Positions 50,369 to 59,111 of a DNA stretch of 64,000 nt are shown here, in pieces. Below the pieces are notes generated by a model. It saw nothing but the letters and a program-made list of their open reading frames with translations. It did no database searches and had not been told where the DNA came from. The DNA comes from Escherichia hormaechei_A (GTDB lineage: Bacteria; Pseudomonadota; Gammaproteobacteria; Enterobacterales; Enterobacteriaceae), in contig CP170191.1 in the NCBI GenBank assembly GCA_042434945.1, positions 2,914,001 to 2,978,000 on the forward strand, in the 5' to 3' direction. Made by a program: the position numbers and the translations under genes. Every line of letters begins with the position of its first letter. The stretch's first letter is position 1.

Positions 50369-50944
50369 TCAACGCCTGATAAGCGGTTGAACTTTGTTAT
50401 CAATAGCTTCCCTCGCTCGGAAGATACGTGAACGCACTGTACCTACCGGACAATCCATGATAGCGGCTATCTCTTCATAGCTCAGGCCATCCAGCTCCCG
50501 CAAGGTTATTGCCATGCGTAAATCTTCCGGGAGGGACTCAATAGTTCGGAAAACTATCTGTCTCAGTTCTTCTGACAACATTAAGTTCTCAGGGTTCGAA
50601 ATTTCTTTCAACGCGCCGCCACTTTCGAAGTTTTCAGCTTCAATGGCATCCACATCACTGGAAGGTGGACGACGCCCCTGAGCAACCAGGTAATTTTTCG
50701 CTGTATTTACAGCAATCCGATACAGCCATGTATAAAAAGCGCTATCTCCCCGGAACGAATCCAGCGCACGATAGGCTTTAATAAAAGCTTCTTGTACCAC
50801 ATCGGGAACATCACCCGACGGCACATAGCGGGAAACCAGACTCGCCACTTTATGCTGATAGCGCACTACCAGTAAGTTAAAGGCTTTCTGATCTCCCTTC
50901 TGGACCCGTTCAACCAGGACCTGGTCCGTTAACTGCTCGCTCAT
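50369..50944 (-). CDS. rpoE: RNA polymerase sigma-E factor
   Basis: Extracytoplasmic-function sigma factor (191 residues) for envelope stress. Region 2 is visible at about residues 20-95 (FNLLVVRYQHKV, DVVQEAFIKAYRALDSFRGDSAFYTWLYRIAVN) and region 4 at 130-185 (DLRMAITLRELDGLSYEEIAAIMDCPVGTVRSRIFRAREAI). Start MSEQLTDQVL at 50944. A sigma-E promoter lies upstream, so the operon is autoregulated. Confidence 0.98.
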   Translation of the reverse strand: MSEQLTDQVLVERVQKGDQKAFNLLVVRYQHKVASLVSRYVPSGDVPDVVQEAFIKAYRALDSFRGDSAFYTWLYRIAVNTAKNYLVAQGRRPPSSDVDAIEAENFESGGALKEISNPENLMLSEELRQIVFRTIESLPEDLRMAITLRELDGLSYEEIAAIMDCPVGTVRSRIFRAREAIDNKVQPLIRR

Positions 50945-51026
50945 CCGAGGTAAAGTCTCCCCAAACCAAATTTCCACGCGCTATCGAAACGCCACTCCAT
51001 TAGCTGCAATTTGAGCAAGCAAAGGG

Positions 51027-51054
51027 TTAGAGTGTCTCGTTTTTGTAAAGTTCC
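51027..51054 (-). promoter_or_regulatory. Sigma-E autoregulatory promoter of rpoE
   Basis: Minus strand GGAACTT (-35, 51048-51054), 16-base spacer, TCTAA (-10, 51027-51031), matching the sigma-E consensus and the known E. coli rpoE promoter. The rest of the 407-base rpoE/nadB gap shows no gene; other rpoE promoters were not resolved. Confidence 0.9.
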
Positions 51055-51327
51055 GTAACGCATCTGTTTTTGTTTGTCATGCTGTAGACGGATCATTATC
51101 TATCATTATAAGTCTACAGAATCTGAACATCGCATTATCTGTGTAGAAATGCCCATTTAACTGCCTGAAGAGTAACCCAACGGCCTTTTTATTTCACCAC
51201 CTAATCCTCCACCAGCCAGTAACTTCTCTTTTTCTCGCCGCCCTGCGTCAGCGTGTTTAGCAACTGTAACAAATATTAAAATAGCAGGTGTTTATCCGCA
51301 CAACATGATGCTATGCTGACCAAACCA

Positions 51328-51345
51328 TGTTTAGTAAATTAAACA
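51328..51345. promoter_or_regulatory. NadR operator upstream of nadB
   Basis: TGTTTA-GTAAAT-TAAACA, an exact match to the NadR box (TGTTTA-N6-TAAACA), ending 6 bases before the nadB start codon. Binding would block nadB expression when NAD is plentiful. Confidence 0.9.
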
Positions 51346-51351
51346 AAGAAA

Positions 51352-52974
51352 ATGAATACTCTCCCTGAACATTCATGTGACGTGTTGATTATCGGTAGCG
51401 GCGCAGCCGGACTTTCACTGGCGCTACGCCTGGCTGACCAGCATCAGGTCATCGTTCTAAGTAAAGGCCCGGTAACGGAAGGTTCAACATTTTATGCCCA
51501 GGGCGGTATTGCCGCCGTGTTTGATGAAACTGACAGCATTGACTCGCATGTGGAAGACACATTGATTGCCGGGGCTGGTATTTGCGATCGCCATGCAGTT
51601 GAATTTGTCGCCAGCAATGCACGATCCTGTGTGCAATGGCTAATCGACCAGGGGGTGTTGTTTGATACCCACATTCAACCGAATGGCGAAGAAAGTTACC
51701 ATCTGACCCGTGAAGGTGGACATAGTCACCGTCGTATTCTTCATGCCGCCGACGCCACCGGTAGAGAAGTAGAAACCACGCTGGTGAGCAAGGCGCTGAA
51801 CCATCCGAATATTCGCGTGCTGGAGCGCAGCAACGCGGTTGATCTGATTGTTTCTGACAAAATTGGCCTGCCGGGCACGCGACGGGTTGTTGGCGAGTGG
51901 GTATGGAACCGTAATAAAGAAACGGTGGAAACCTGCCACGCAAAAGCGGTAGTGCTGGCAACCGGCGGTGCGTCGAAGGTTTATCAGTACACCACCAATC
52001 CGGATATTTCTTCTGGCGATGGCATTGCTATGGCGTGGCGCGCAGGCTGCCGGGTTGCCAATCTCGAATTTAATCAGTTCCACCCTACCGCGCTATATCA
52101 CCCACAGGTACGCAATTTCCTGTTAACAGAAGCACTGCGCGGCGAAGGCGCTTATCTCAAGCGCCCGGATGGTACGCGTTTTATGCCCGATTTTGATGAG
52201 CGCGGCGAACTGGCCCCGCGCGATATTGTCGCCCGCGCCATTGACCATGAAATGAAACGCCTCGGCGCAGATTGTATGTTCCTTGATATCAGCCATAAGC
52301 CCGCCGATTTTATTCGCCAGCATTTCCCGATGATTTATGAAAAGCTGCTCGGGCTGGGGATTGATCTCACACAAGAACCGGTACCGATTGTGCCTGCTGC
52401 ACATTATACCTGCGGTGGTGTAATGGTTGATGATCATGGGCGTACGGACGTCGAGGGCTTGTATGCCATTGGCGAGGTGAGTTATACCGGCTTACACGGC
52501 GCTAACCGCATGGCCTCGAATTCATTGCTGGAGTGTCTGGTCTATGGCTGGTCGGCGGCGGAAGATATCACCAGACGTATGCCTTATGCCCACGACATCA
52601 GTACGTTACCGCCGTGGGATGAAAGCCGCGTTGAGAACCCTGACGAACGGGTAGTAATTCAGCATAACTGGCACGAGCTACGTCTGTTTATGTGGGATTA
52701 CGTTGGCATTGTGCGCACAACGAAGCGCCTGGAACGCGCCCTGCGGCGGATAACCATGCTCCAACAAGAAATAGACGAATATTACGCCCATTTCCGCGTC
52801 TCAAATAATTTGCTGGAGCTGCGTAATCTGGTACAGGTTGCCGAGTTGATTGTTCGCTGTGCAATGATGCGTAAAGAGAGTCGGGGGTTACATTTCACGC
52901 TGGATTATCCGGAACTGCTCACCCATTCCGGTCCGTCGATCCTTTCCCCCGGCAATCATTACATAAACAGATAA
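51352..52974 (+). CDS. nadB: L-aspartate oxidase
   Basis: FAD enzyme (540 residues) that oxidises aspartate to iminoaspartate, first step of de novo NAD synthesis; NadA uses the product. Dinucleotide fold LIIGSGAAGLSLAL at about residues 13-26; succinate-dehydrogenase-like active-site segments REGGHSHRRILHAAD, FHPTALY and GLHGANRMASNSLLECLV. Full length and E. coli-like. Ends 16 bases inside the convergent trmN6 remnant. Confidence 0.98.
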   Translation: MNTLPEHSCDVLIIGSGAAGLSLALRLADQHQVIVLSKGPVTEGSTFYAQGGIAAVFDETDSIDSHVEDTLIAGAGICDRHAVEFVASNARSCVQWLIDQGVLFDTHIQPNGEESYHLTREGGHSHRRILHAADATGREVETTLVSKALNHPNIRVLERSNAVDLIVSDKIGLPGTRRVVGEWVWNRNKETVETCHAKAVVLATGGASKVYQYTTNPDISSGDGIAMAWRAGCRVANLEFNQFHPTALYHPQVRNFLLTEALRGEGAYLKRPDGTRFMPDFDERGELAPRDIVARAIDHEMKRLGADCMFLDISHKPADFIRQHFPMIYEKLLGLGIDLTQEPVPIVPAAHYTCGGVMVDDHGRTDVEGLYAIGEVSYTGLHGANRMASNSLLECLVYGWSAAEDITRRMPYAHDISTLPPWDESRVENPDERVVIQHNWHELRLFMWDYVGIVRTTKRLERALRRITMLQQEIDEYYAHFRVSNNLLELRNLVQVAELIVRCAMMRKESRGLHFTLDYPELLTHSGPSILSPGNHYINR

Positions 52975-53709
52975 AAAGCCTGGGTCAGCGCCGTATACGC
53001 TTCGGAATAGTTCTGGTCTGGCCCACGAATGACTAAGCGATCGCTAAAGCATTCTCCCGCCTGCGGGGAGAATGCCAGCAGCACCCGATGCGGCAGTCGC
53101 GCTTCGTTTTTCGCCACATCCGTCCGCAAACGTAAATGCCAGCCCATGCTTAATGCCAGCTCCGTAAAACCATTACCAATCTGCTCTGGCAGCACTACGC
53201 AGAAAAATCCCTCTTTCGGTAATGCACTCCGCCGCACAGGTCAGCAACGATGGTGATCAAGCGTAGTGGTATAGCGAGCCTGTTCCCGTGAGTGTCGAGC
53301 ACTCTACTCCCTGCTGATAGTAAGGTGGGTTACTGATGATTAAATCGAAGCGTACTGTCTGCTGTGTGAGTCCACTGCTGAATATCCGCCGTATGGACGT
53401 TAATTGTATCGTTATCCGCTCTGCCCACGGGGACTGGTTGATATTTTCCTGCGCCTGCGCGGCAGCTTCACTTTTCCAGTTCAACTGCATCAATCATCAC
53501 GCTGTCATCGGTTCGCTGCGCCAGCATTAATGCCAGCAACCCGCTACCCGCGCCGATATCAAGGCAAAACGTTTTACCCCAGCCACCGGTGCCCATGCGC
53601 CCAATAAAATACCATCCGTTCCCACTTTCATCGCACAGCGATCGTGAGCAACAAAAAACTGTTTAAAAGTAAATCCATTACGACGAAGCACGGATGTAGA
53701 CTGTGACAT
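52959..53709 (-). pseudogene. trmN6: tRNA1(Val) A37 N6-methyltransferase TrmN6, multiply frameshifted
   Basis: N6-adenine methyltransferase (yfiC, normally 245 residues). Segments are readable in three frames: [19 protein letters not shown] to GVKR, then [19 protein letters not shown], then TQQTVRFDLIISNPPYYQQG with the catalytic NPPY, then EGFFCVVLPEQIGNG to the normal end QAFYLFM. Seven indels relative to the expected reading: +2 near 53566, +1 near 53472, +11 at about 53405-53415, +1 near 53370, -2 near 53290, -1 near 53252, +1 near 53214. Net +13, which equals the observed 751 bases against 738. The SAM-binding region is lost. Neighbours are intact. Confidence 0.88.
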
Positions 53710-53840
53710 GAAAATAAAACCTTGCAGGAAAAACGGCGATAGCACCGGGTGAGAACAATACCCGAGAAGCGATATCCATACAAACAGATGAAGATTGCAG
53801 CCGTAACGTCTATAATCAGCGCCCCACACAGAGGTAGAAC

Positions 53841-55172
53841 ATGACTGTAACGACTTTTTCCGAACTTGAACTCGACGAAAGCCTGCTGGAAGCCCTCCAG
53901 GATAAAGGTTTCACTCGCCCGACCGCCATTCAGGCTGCCGCCATTCCGCCTGCGCTCGATGGCCGTGATGTACTCGGTTCTGCGCCGACAGGCACCGGTA
54001 AAACGGCGGCGTATCTGCTGCCAGCGTTGCAGCACCTGCTCGATTTCCCGCGTAAGAAATCCGGTCCGCCGCGTATTTTGATCCTCACCCCAACTCGCGA
54101 GCTGGCGATGCAGGTGGCCGATCATGCCCGCGAACTGGCGAAACATACGCATCTGGATATCGCCACCATCACCGGCGGCGTAGCCTATATGAACCACGCG
54201 GAAGTGTTCAGCGAAAACCAGGACATCGTGGTCGCCACGACCGGGCGTCTGCTGCAATACATAAAAGAAGAGAACTTCGATTGCCGCGCGGTTGAAACGC
54301 TGATCCTCGACGAAGCAGACCGTATGCTGGATATGGGCTTCGCTCAGGATATCGAACATATTGCTGGCGAAACGCGCTGGCGTAAACAGACCCTGCTCTT
54401 TTCGGCAACGCTGGAAGGCGATGCGATTCAGGACTTTGCCGAGCGTCTGCTGGAAGACCCGGTGGAAGTTTCTGCCAATCCGTCCACCCGTGAGCGCAAA
54501 AAAATTCATCAGTGGTATTACCGCGCCGATGATCTTGAGCATAAAACCGCGTTGCTGGTGCATCTGTTAAAACAGCCGGAAGCGACCCGCTCAATTGTGT
54601 TTGTGCGTAAGCGTGAACGTGTGCATGAGCTGGCAAACTGGCTGCGCGAAGCGGGCATCAACAACTGCTATCTCGAAGGTGAGATGGTACAAGGCAAGCG
54701 TAACGAAGCGATCAAGCGTTTGACCGAAGGTCGCGTAAACGTACTGGTTGCAACCGATGTTGCCGCGCGCGGTATCGACATTCCTGACGTCAGCCACGTC
54801 TTTAACTTCGATATGCCGCGCAGTGGTGATACTTATTTGCACCGTATCGGACGTACCGCGCGCGCCGGTCGTAAGGGAACAGCGATTTCGCTGGTTGAAG
54901 CTCATGACCATCTGCTGCTGGGTAAAGTAGGCCGCTATATTGAAGAGCCAATTAAAGCTCGCGTTATTGATGAGTTACGCCCGAAAACGCGTGCGCCAAG
55001 CGAAAAGCAGACCGGCAAGCCATCGAAGAAAGTACTGGCTAAACGTGCTGAGAAGAAAAAAGCTAAAGAGAAAGAGAAGCCGCGGGTGAAAAAACGCCAT
55101 CGCGATACCAAAAATATTGGTAAGCGCCGTAAGCCAAGTTCTGCTGCGCCAGAGACAAAAACGGAAGAGTAA
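53841..55172 (+). CDS. srmB: DEAD-box RNA helicase SrmB
   Basis: ATP-dependent RNA helicase (443 residues) acting early in 50S ribosome assembly. Motifs are SAPTGTGKTAAYL (I), PTRELAMQVA (Ia), LDEADRMLDMG (II), LFSATLEGD (III), FVRKRERVHELA (IV) and HRIGRTARAGRKG (VI). A lysine-rich C-terminal tail follows from about residue 385. The core is E. coli-like. The last about 12 residues (SSAAPETKTEE) differ from the E. coli ending I recall, so a block switch lies near 55,130. Confidence 0.97.
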   Translation: MTVTTFSELELDESLLEALQDKGFTRPTAIQAAAIPPALDGRDVLGSAPTGTGKTAAYLLPALQHLLDFPRKKSGPPRILILTPTRELAMQVADHARELAKHTHLDIATITGGVAYMNHAEVFSENQDIVVATTGRLLQYIKEENFDCRAVETLILDEADRMLDMGFAQDIEHIAGETRWRKQTLLFSATLEGDAIQDFAERLLEDPVEVSANPSTRERKKIHQWYYRADDLEHKTALLVHLLKQPEATRSIVFVRKRERVHELANWLREAGINNCYLEGEMVQGKRNEAIKRLTEGRVNVLVATDVAARGIDIPDVSHVFNFDMPRSGDTYLHRIGRTARAGRKGTAISLVEAHDHLLLGKVGRYIEEPIKARVIDELRPKTRAPSEKQTGKPSKKVLAKRAEKKKAKEKEKPRVKKRHRDTKNIGKRRKPSSAAPETKTEE

Positions 55173-55202
55173 AAAAAAGCCGGGATATTCCCGGCTTTTT
55201 TA
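55171..55202. terminator. Bidirectional terminator between srmB and grcA
   Basis: AAAAAAAAGCCGGGA-TATT-CCCGGCTTTTTTA: GC stem with A and T tracts on both sides, serving convergent srmB and grcA. An eight-C run follows at 55205-55212. Confidence 0.92.
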
Positions 55203-55224
55203 TTCCCCCCCCGAAGCTGAAACC

Positions 55225-55608
55225 TTACAGGCTTTCAGTAAAGGTACGCGCGATAACGTCGCGCTGCTGTTCCGGGGTCAGAGAGTTGAAACGCACCGCA
55301 TAGCCAGACACACGGATGGTCAGCTGCGGGTATTTTTCCGGGTGCTCAACGGCATCCATCAGCGTTTCGCGACGCAGGACGTTAACGTTCAGGTGCTGAC
55401 CGCCTTCCACGCGTACTTCTGGTTGCACTTGCATTGGAATTTCACGGTATTCAATTTCGCCCAGTTTGCTCACCGGAACGATTTCGTCTTCCGCAAAACC
55501 TGCTTTCGCTACTACACAGCGCGCTTCGTTTTTCTCGCTGTCCAGCAGCCAGAAAGAGTTCAGCAGATCGTCATTTGCAGCTTTAGTAATCTGGATACCT
55601 GTAATCAT
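55225..55608 (-). CDS. grcA: Autonomous glycyl radical cofactor GrcA
   Basis: A 127-residue spare glycyl-radical domain (YfiD) that replaces the damaged C-terminal part of pyruvate formate-lyase PflB. Glycyl radical motif RVSGYAVRFNSLT near the C-terminus, with the radical Gly at about 102. Start MITGIQITKAA at 55608 preferred to an ATG six codons upstream. The sequence (NEARCVVAKAGFAEDEI, REIPMQVQPEV) is the Enterobacter type and differs from E. coli, an island between E. coli-like srmB and ung. Confidence 0.95.
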   Translation of the reverse strand: MITGIQITKAANDDLLNSFWLLDSEKNEARCVVAKAGFAEDEIVPVSKLGEIEYREIPMQVQPEVRVEGGQHLNVNVLRRETLMDAVEHPEKYPQLTIRVSGYAVRFNSLTPEQQRDVIARTFTESL

Positions 55609-55715
55609 GTGATGCCTCCCCGGCAAAATTATTTGATTTGTTCAGCCTGTCGCGGCCAATTGGTAAAACCATTGTTGCTTGAGTGTATATATACTCCTCA
55701 AACACCCTTGAATCT

Positions 55716-55729
55716 TTGATTTAAATCAA
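55716..55729. promoter_or_regulatory. FNR box upstream of grcA
   Basis: TTGATTTAAATCAA, a perfect FNR palindrome (TTGAT-N4-ATCAA), 108 bases upstream of the grcA start. Anaerobic activation by FNR is established for E. coli yfiD, which has this kind of site. The rest of the 304-base gap to ung is AT-rich with no gene. Confidence 0.88.
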
Positions 55730-55912
55730 TAAAAACCACACATCAAGTATGGTCGCAAATGGATTTTATTGTTTTACATCAACTTATGCGGGTGTGAAAT
55801 TTTACCAATTTACATTTTTTTGCACTCGTTTAAGTCTAAAAAATGAGCATGATTTTGTTCTGTAGAAAGAAGCAGTTAAGCTAGGCGGATTGAAGATTCG
55901 CAGGAGAGCGAG

Positions 55913-56602
55913 ATGGCTAACGAATTAACCTGGCATGACGTGCTGGCTGAAGAGAAGCAGCAACCCTATTTTCTTAATACCCTTCAGACCGTCGCCAGCG
56001 AGCGGCAGTCCGGCGTCACTATCTATCCACCACAAAAAGATGTCTTTAACGCGTTCCGCTTTACCGAGTTGGGTGACGTTAAAGTGGTGATTCTCGGCCA
56101 GGATCCTTATCACGGACCGGGACAGGCGCATGGTCTGGCATTTTCCGTTCGTCCCGGCATTGCCATTCCTCCGTCATTATTGAATATGTATAAAGAGCTG
56201 GAAAATACTATTCCGGGCTTCACCCGCCCTAATCATGGCTATCTCGAAAGCTGGGCGCGTCAGGGCGTTCTGCTGCTCAATACTGTGTTGACGGTTCGCG
56301 CAGGTCAGGCGCATTCCCACGCCAGCCTCGGTTGGGAGACGTTTACTGATAAAGTCATCAGCCTGATTAACCAGCACCGCGAAGGCGTGGTGTTTTTGTT
56401 GTGGGGATCACATGCGCAAAAGAAAGGGGCGATTATAGATAAGCAACGCCATCATGTACTGAAAGCACCGCATCCGTCGCCGCTTTCGGCGCATCGTGGA
56501 TTCTTTGGCTGCAACCATTTTGTGCTGGCAAATCAGTGGCTGGAACAACGTGGCGAGACGCCGATTGACTGGATGCCAGTATTACCGGCAGAGAGTGAGT
56601 AA
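55913..56602 (+). CDS. ung: Uracil-DNA glycosylase
   Basis: Base-excision repair enzyme of 229 residues that removes uracil from DNA. Catalytic water-activating motif [13 protein letters not shown] (Asp near 64) and C-terminal [13 protein letters not shown] with catalytic His near 187. Ribosome site GGAGAG precedes the ATG. E. coli-like throughout; divergent from grcA. Confidence 0.98.
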
Positions 56603-56616
56603 ATTTGCGGGGAAAT

Positions 56617-56642
56617 GCCGGATGGCAGAGTTGCCACCCGGC
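56617..56642. terminator. REP-like hairpin between ung and yfiF
   Basis: GCCGGATGGCAGAGTTGCCA CCCGGC forms a stem with short loop between the convergent ung and yfiF genes; E. coli REP-like core, no T tract. Confidence 0.6.
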
Positions 56643-56649
56643 TGATTTA

Positions 56650-57687
56650 TCAGGCTTTATTCTGACGCCACCATTCACCAAGCAAAACGCCGGTTGCGAC
56701 AGAGATATTCAGCCCGGCAACGTTGCCCGTACCGTCAATCTTCACGCGCAGATCGTTCGGATCGCGTGCGGCATCCGGTAACCCTTCATATTCCTGACCC
56801 AGCACCAGTACCATTTTCGCTGGCAGACTAGTTTTGAACAGCGGTTTACCCTGCTCGCTGGAAGTGGTCACTACGGTGTAACCTGCCTGACGGAAATCAT
56901 CCAGCACGTTAACAATGTTGTCGCCAGTAATCGGCTGAACGTGCTCTGCGCCGCCTTCTGCGGTACGGATAGCCGCCCCCGACTCCAGCAGTGCCGCATC
57001 CTGCACCACGACACCTTTCACGCCGAAGTGCGCGCAGCTGCGCATCATGCCACCCAGGTTATGCGGGTTAGATTCGTTTTCCAGTGCCAGAACGCAATCC
57101 TGCGCGCCTGCCTGGCTTACCCACTGCTGCACGGTTGTACCGTTACGCTTTTTGATCAAGAAGCAAACGCCGCCGTGATGTTCCGTGCCTGACGCTTTTG
57201 TCAATTCCGCTTCATCCACCACATGGTACGCTTTGCGGTTTGCTGCCATCCAGCGCAAAGCTTCTTTAAAACGCGGCGTTACACTCTGGATAAACCAGGC
57301 GCGAACAATCGCTTCCGGACGGCTCTGGAAAAGTGCCTGACATGCATTTTCGCCGTAGACGCGGGTTTCTTCCGCACGCTGACGACGCAACACTTCCGGA
57401 TCAATAAAACTTTTACCACTGATGCCACCGTGATCGGCCTTTTCCGGCGTCTCATCACCCGGCGCGCGGGAAACCGTGCGCCACGGCGAATCTTCCCACT
57501 TGCGGTCACGGGGCTGACTCTGTTTGTCATCGCGGGCGGGGCGACGGCCACCGTCAGCACGAGATTTTCCTGGACGCCCGCCCCCTTTCCCGGTACGCGG
57601 GTTGTGGGTACGTTTATCAGAATCATCATCACTGCGGACATACATCACTTTGACCTTGCCGCTTTTACCTTTCATTTCATCGTTCAT
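56650..57687 (-). CDS. yfiF: TrmH/SpoU-family RNA methyltransferase YfiF
   Basis: Predicted 2'-O-ribose RNA methyltransferase of 345 residues; target not established to my knowledge. Very basic, Arg/Gly/Asp-rich disordered N-terminus (about 1-100), SpoU substrate-binding domain, then SPOUT catalytic domain with [27 protein letters not shown] and [15 protein letters not shown]. Start [10 protein letters not shown] chosen at 57687 with GGAG upstream; longer in-frame readings lack a site. Confidence 0.93.
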
Positions 57688-57893
57688 GCTTTTCTCCACC
57701 AGCGCTGCGCGAAGCGCGCAGATTACCCGAAGTCCGCGCGGTTCGCCATGATTTCGTACCAAAGCCTGCGACTATCATACCTATTGAATAAAACAGATTG
57801 TTGTCTGGAACAATGTCCCCGATAATATGTAACATATTAGAAACATACCGGCGTCGTTGCCGATAAGTCTCCTTACTCATCCCGAGGTTAGTT

Positions 57894-58313
57894 ATGAATA
57901 CCGTTTGTACCCATTGTCAGGCCATCAATCGCATTCCCGACGATCGGATCGAAGATGCGGCAAAATGCGGACGCTGCGGTCACGACTTGTTTGACGGAGA
58001 GGTGATTAATGCGACCGGTGAAACACTCGACAAATTGCTGAAGGATGATCTACCTGTGGTGATCGACTTCTGGGCACCGTGGTGCGGCCCCTGCCGTAAT
58101 TTCGCACCAATTTTTGAAGATGTCGCGCAAGAGCGTAGCGGTAAAGTGCGCTTTGTGAAAGTGAATACCGAAGCTGAACGTGAATTGAGCAGTCGCTTTG
58201 GAATTCGTAGTATACCGACGATCATGATTTTCAAAAACGGTCAGGTTGTCGACATGCTTAATGGCGCAGTACCGAAAGCGCCGTTCGATAGCTGGCTGAA
58301 CGAATCTCTTTAA
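57894..58313 (+). CDS. trxC: Thioredoxin 2
   Basis: Zinc-binding thioredoxin of 139 residues. The N-terminal zinc domain has two CxxC pairs (CTHC at 5-8, CGRC at about 26-29). The thioredoxin fold follows with active site WCGPC near residues 63-67. Reduces disulfides under oxidative stress; E. coli trxC belongs to the OxyR regulon. Divergent from yfiF across 206 bases. Confidence 0.97.
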
Positions 58314-58381
58314 TCTTACCGGGGCGCATCTTGTGCCCCGTTTTCTCCTCTGCGACAATGGCGTTTTTTCGACGCTCTCTT

Positions 58382-59080
58382 ATGACCGAAAACGCTGTTC
58401 TCCAGTTACGCGCCGAGCGTATTGCGCGCGCAACACGTCCTTTTCTTGCCCGCGGTAATCGCGTTCGTCGCTGCCAACGCTGTCTTTTGCCAGAGAAATT
58501 ATGTCTCTGTTCGACAATTACCCCAGCACAAGCAAAAAGTCGCTTCTGTTTGCTGATGTTCGACACCGAGCCAATGAAGCCCAGTAATACCGGGCGTCTC
58601 ATTGCTGATATTTTGCCTGATACCGTTGCGTTTCAATGGTCGCGTACCGAACCCTCGCAGGATTTGCTGGAGTTGGTGCAAAACCCGGACTATCAGCCAA
58701 TGGTGGTCTTTCCCGCTTCGTATGCTGATGAGCAACGGGAAGTGATCTTCACACCACCTGCCGGTAAGCCACCGCTGTTTATCATGCTCGATGGTACCTG
58801 GCCGGAAGCTCGCAAGATGTTTCGTAAAAGTCCGTATCTGGATAATCTTCCCGTCATTTCCGTCGATCTTTCCCGGCTTTCTGCCTATCGCCTGCGTGAA
58901 GCCCAGGCTGAAGGCCAATATTGTACTGCCGAGGTAGCCATCGCACTGTTAGATATGGCCGGCGATACCGGGGCGGCGGCAGGGTTAGGCGAGCATTTTA
59001 CCCGCTTTAAAACACGCTATCTGGCAGGAAAAACGCAACATCTGGGTAGCATCACAGCAGAACAGTTAGAAAGCGTTTAA
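58382..59080 (+). CDS. tapT: tRNA-uridine aminocarboxypropyltransferase TapT
   Basis: DTW-domain enzyme (yfiP, 232 residues) that makes acp3U47 in tRNA using S-adenosylmethionine. Zinc-type cysteines RCQRCLLPEKLCLC near the N-terminus and the signature LDGTWPEARKMF at about residue 140. Start MTENAVLQLRAER at 58382. Ends 31 bases before patZ, as in E. coli, where the two are probably co-transcribed. Confidence 0.95.
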   Translation: MTENAVLQLRAERIARATRPFLARGNRVRRCQRCLLPEKLCLCSTITPAQAKSRFCLLMFDTEPMKPSNTGRLIADILPDTVAFQWSRTEPSQDLLELVQNPDYQPMVVFPASYADEQREVIFTPPAGKPPLFIMLDGTWPEARKMFRKSPYLDNLPVISVDLSRLSAYRLREAQAEGQYCTAEVAIALLDMAGDTGAAAGLGEHFTRFKTRYLAGKTQHLGSITAEQLESV

Positions 59081-59111
59081 AATCATTCGGTCACTTCTGC
59101 GGGAGACCGGT

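Noticed and set aside
53400..53425. lac-operator-like sequence (GAGCGGATAAC...AATT on the minus strand) at the 11-base insertion in trmN6
   Set aside because: The match arises from native GAGCGGAT plus a few inserted bases, lacks lac operator spacing and symmetry, and no vector sequence flanks it.
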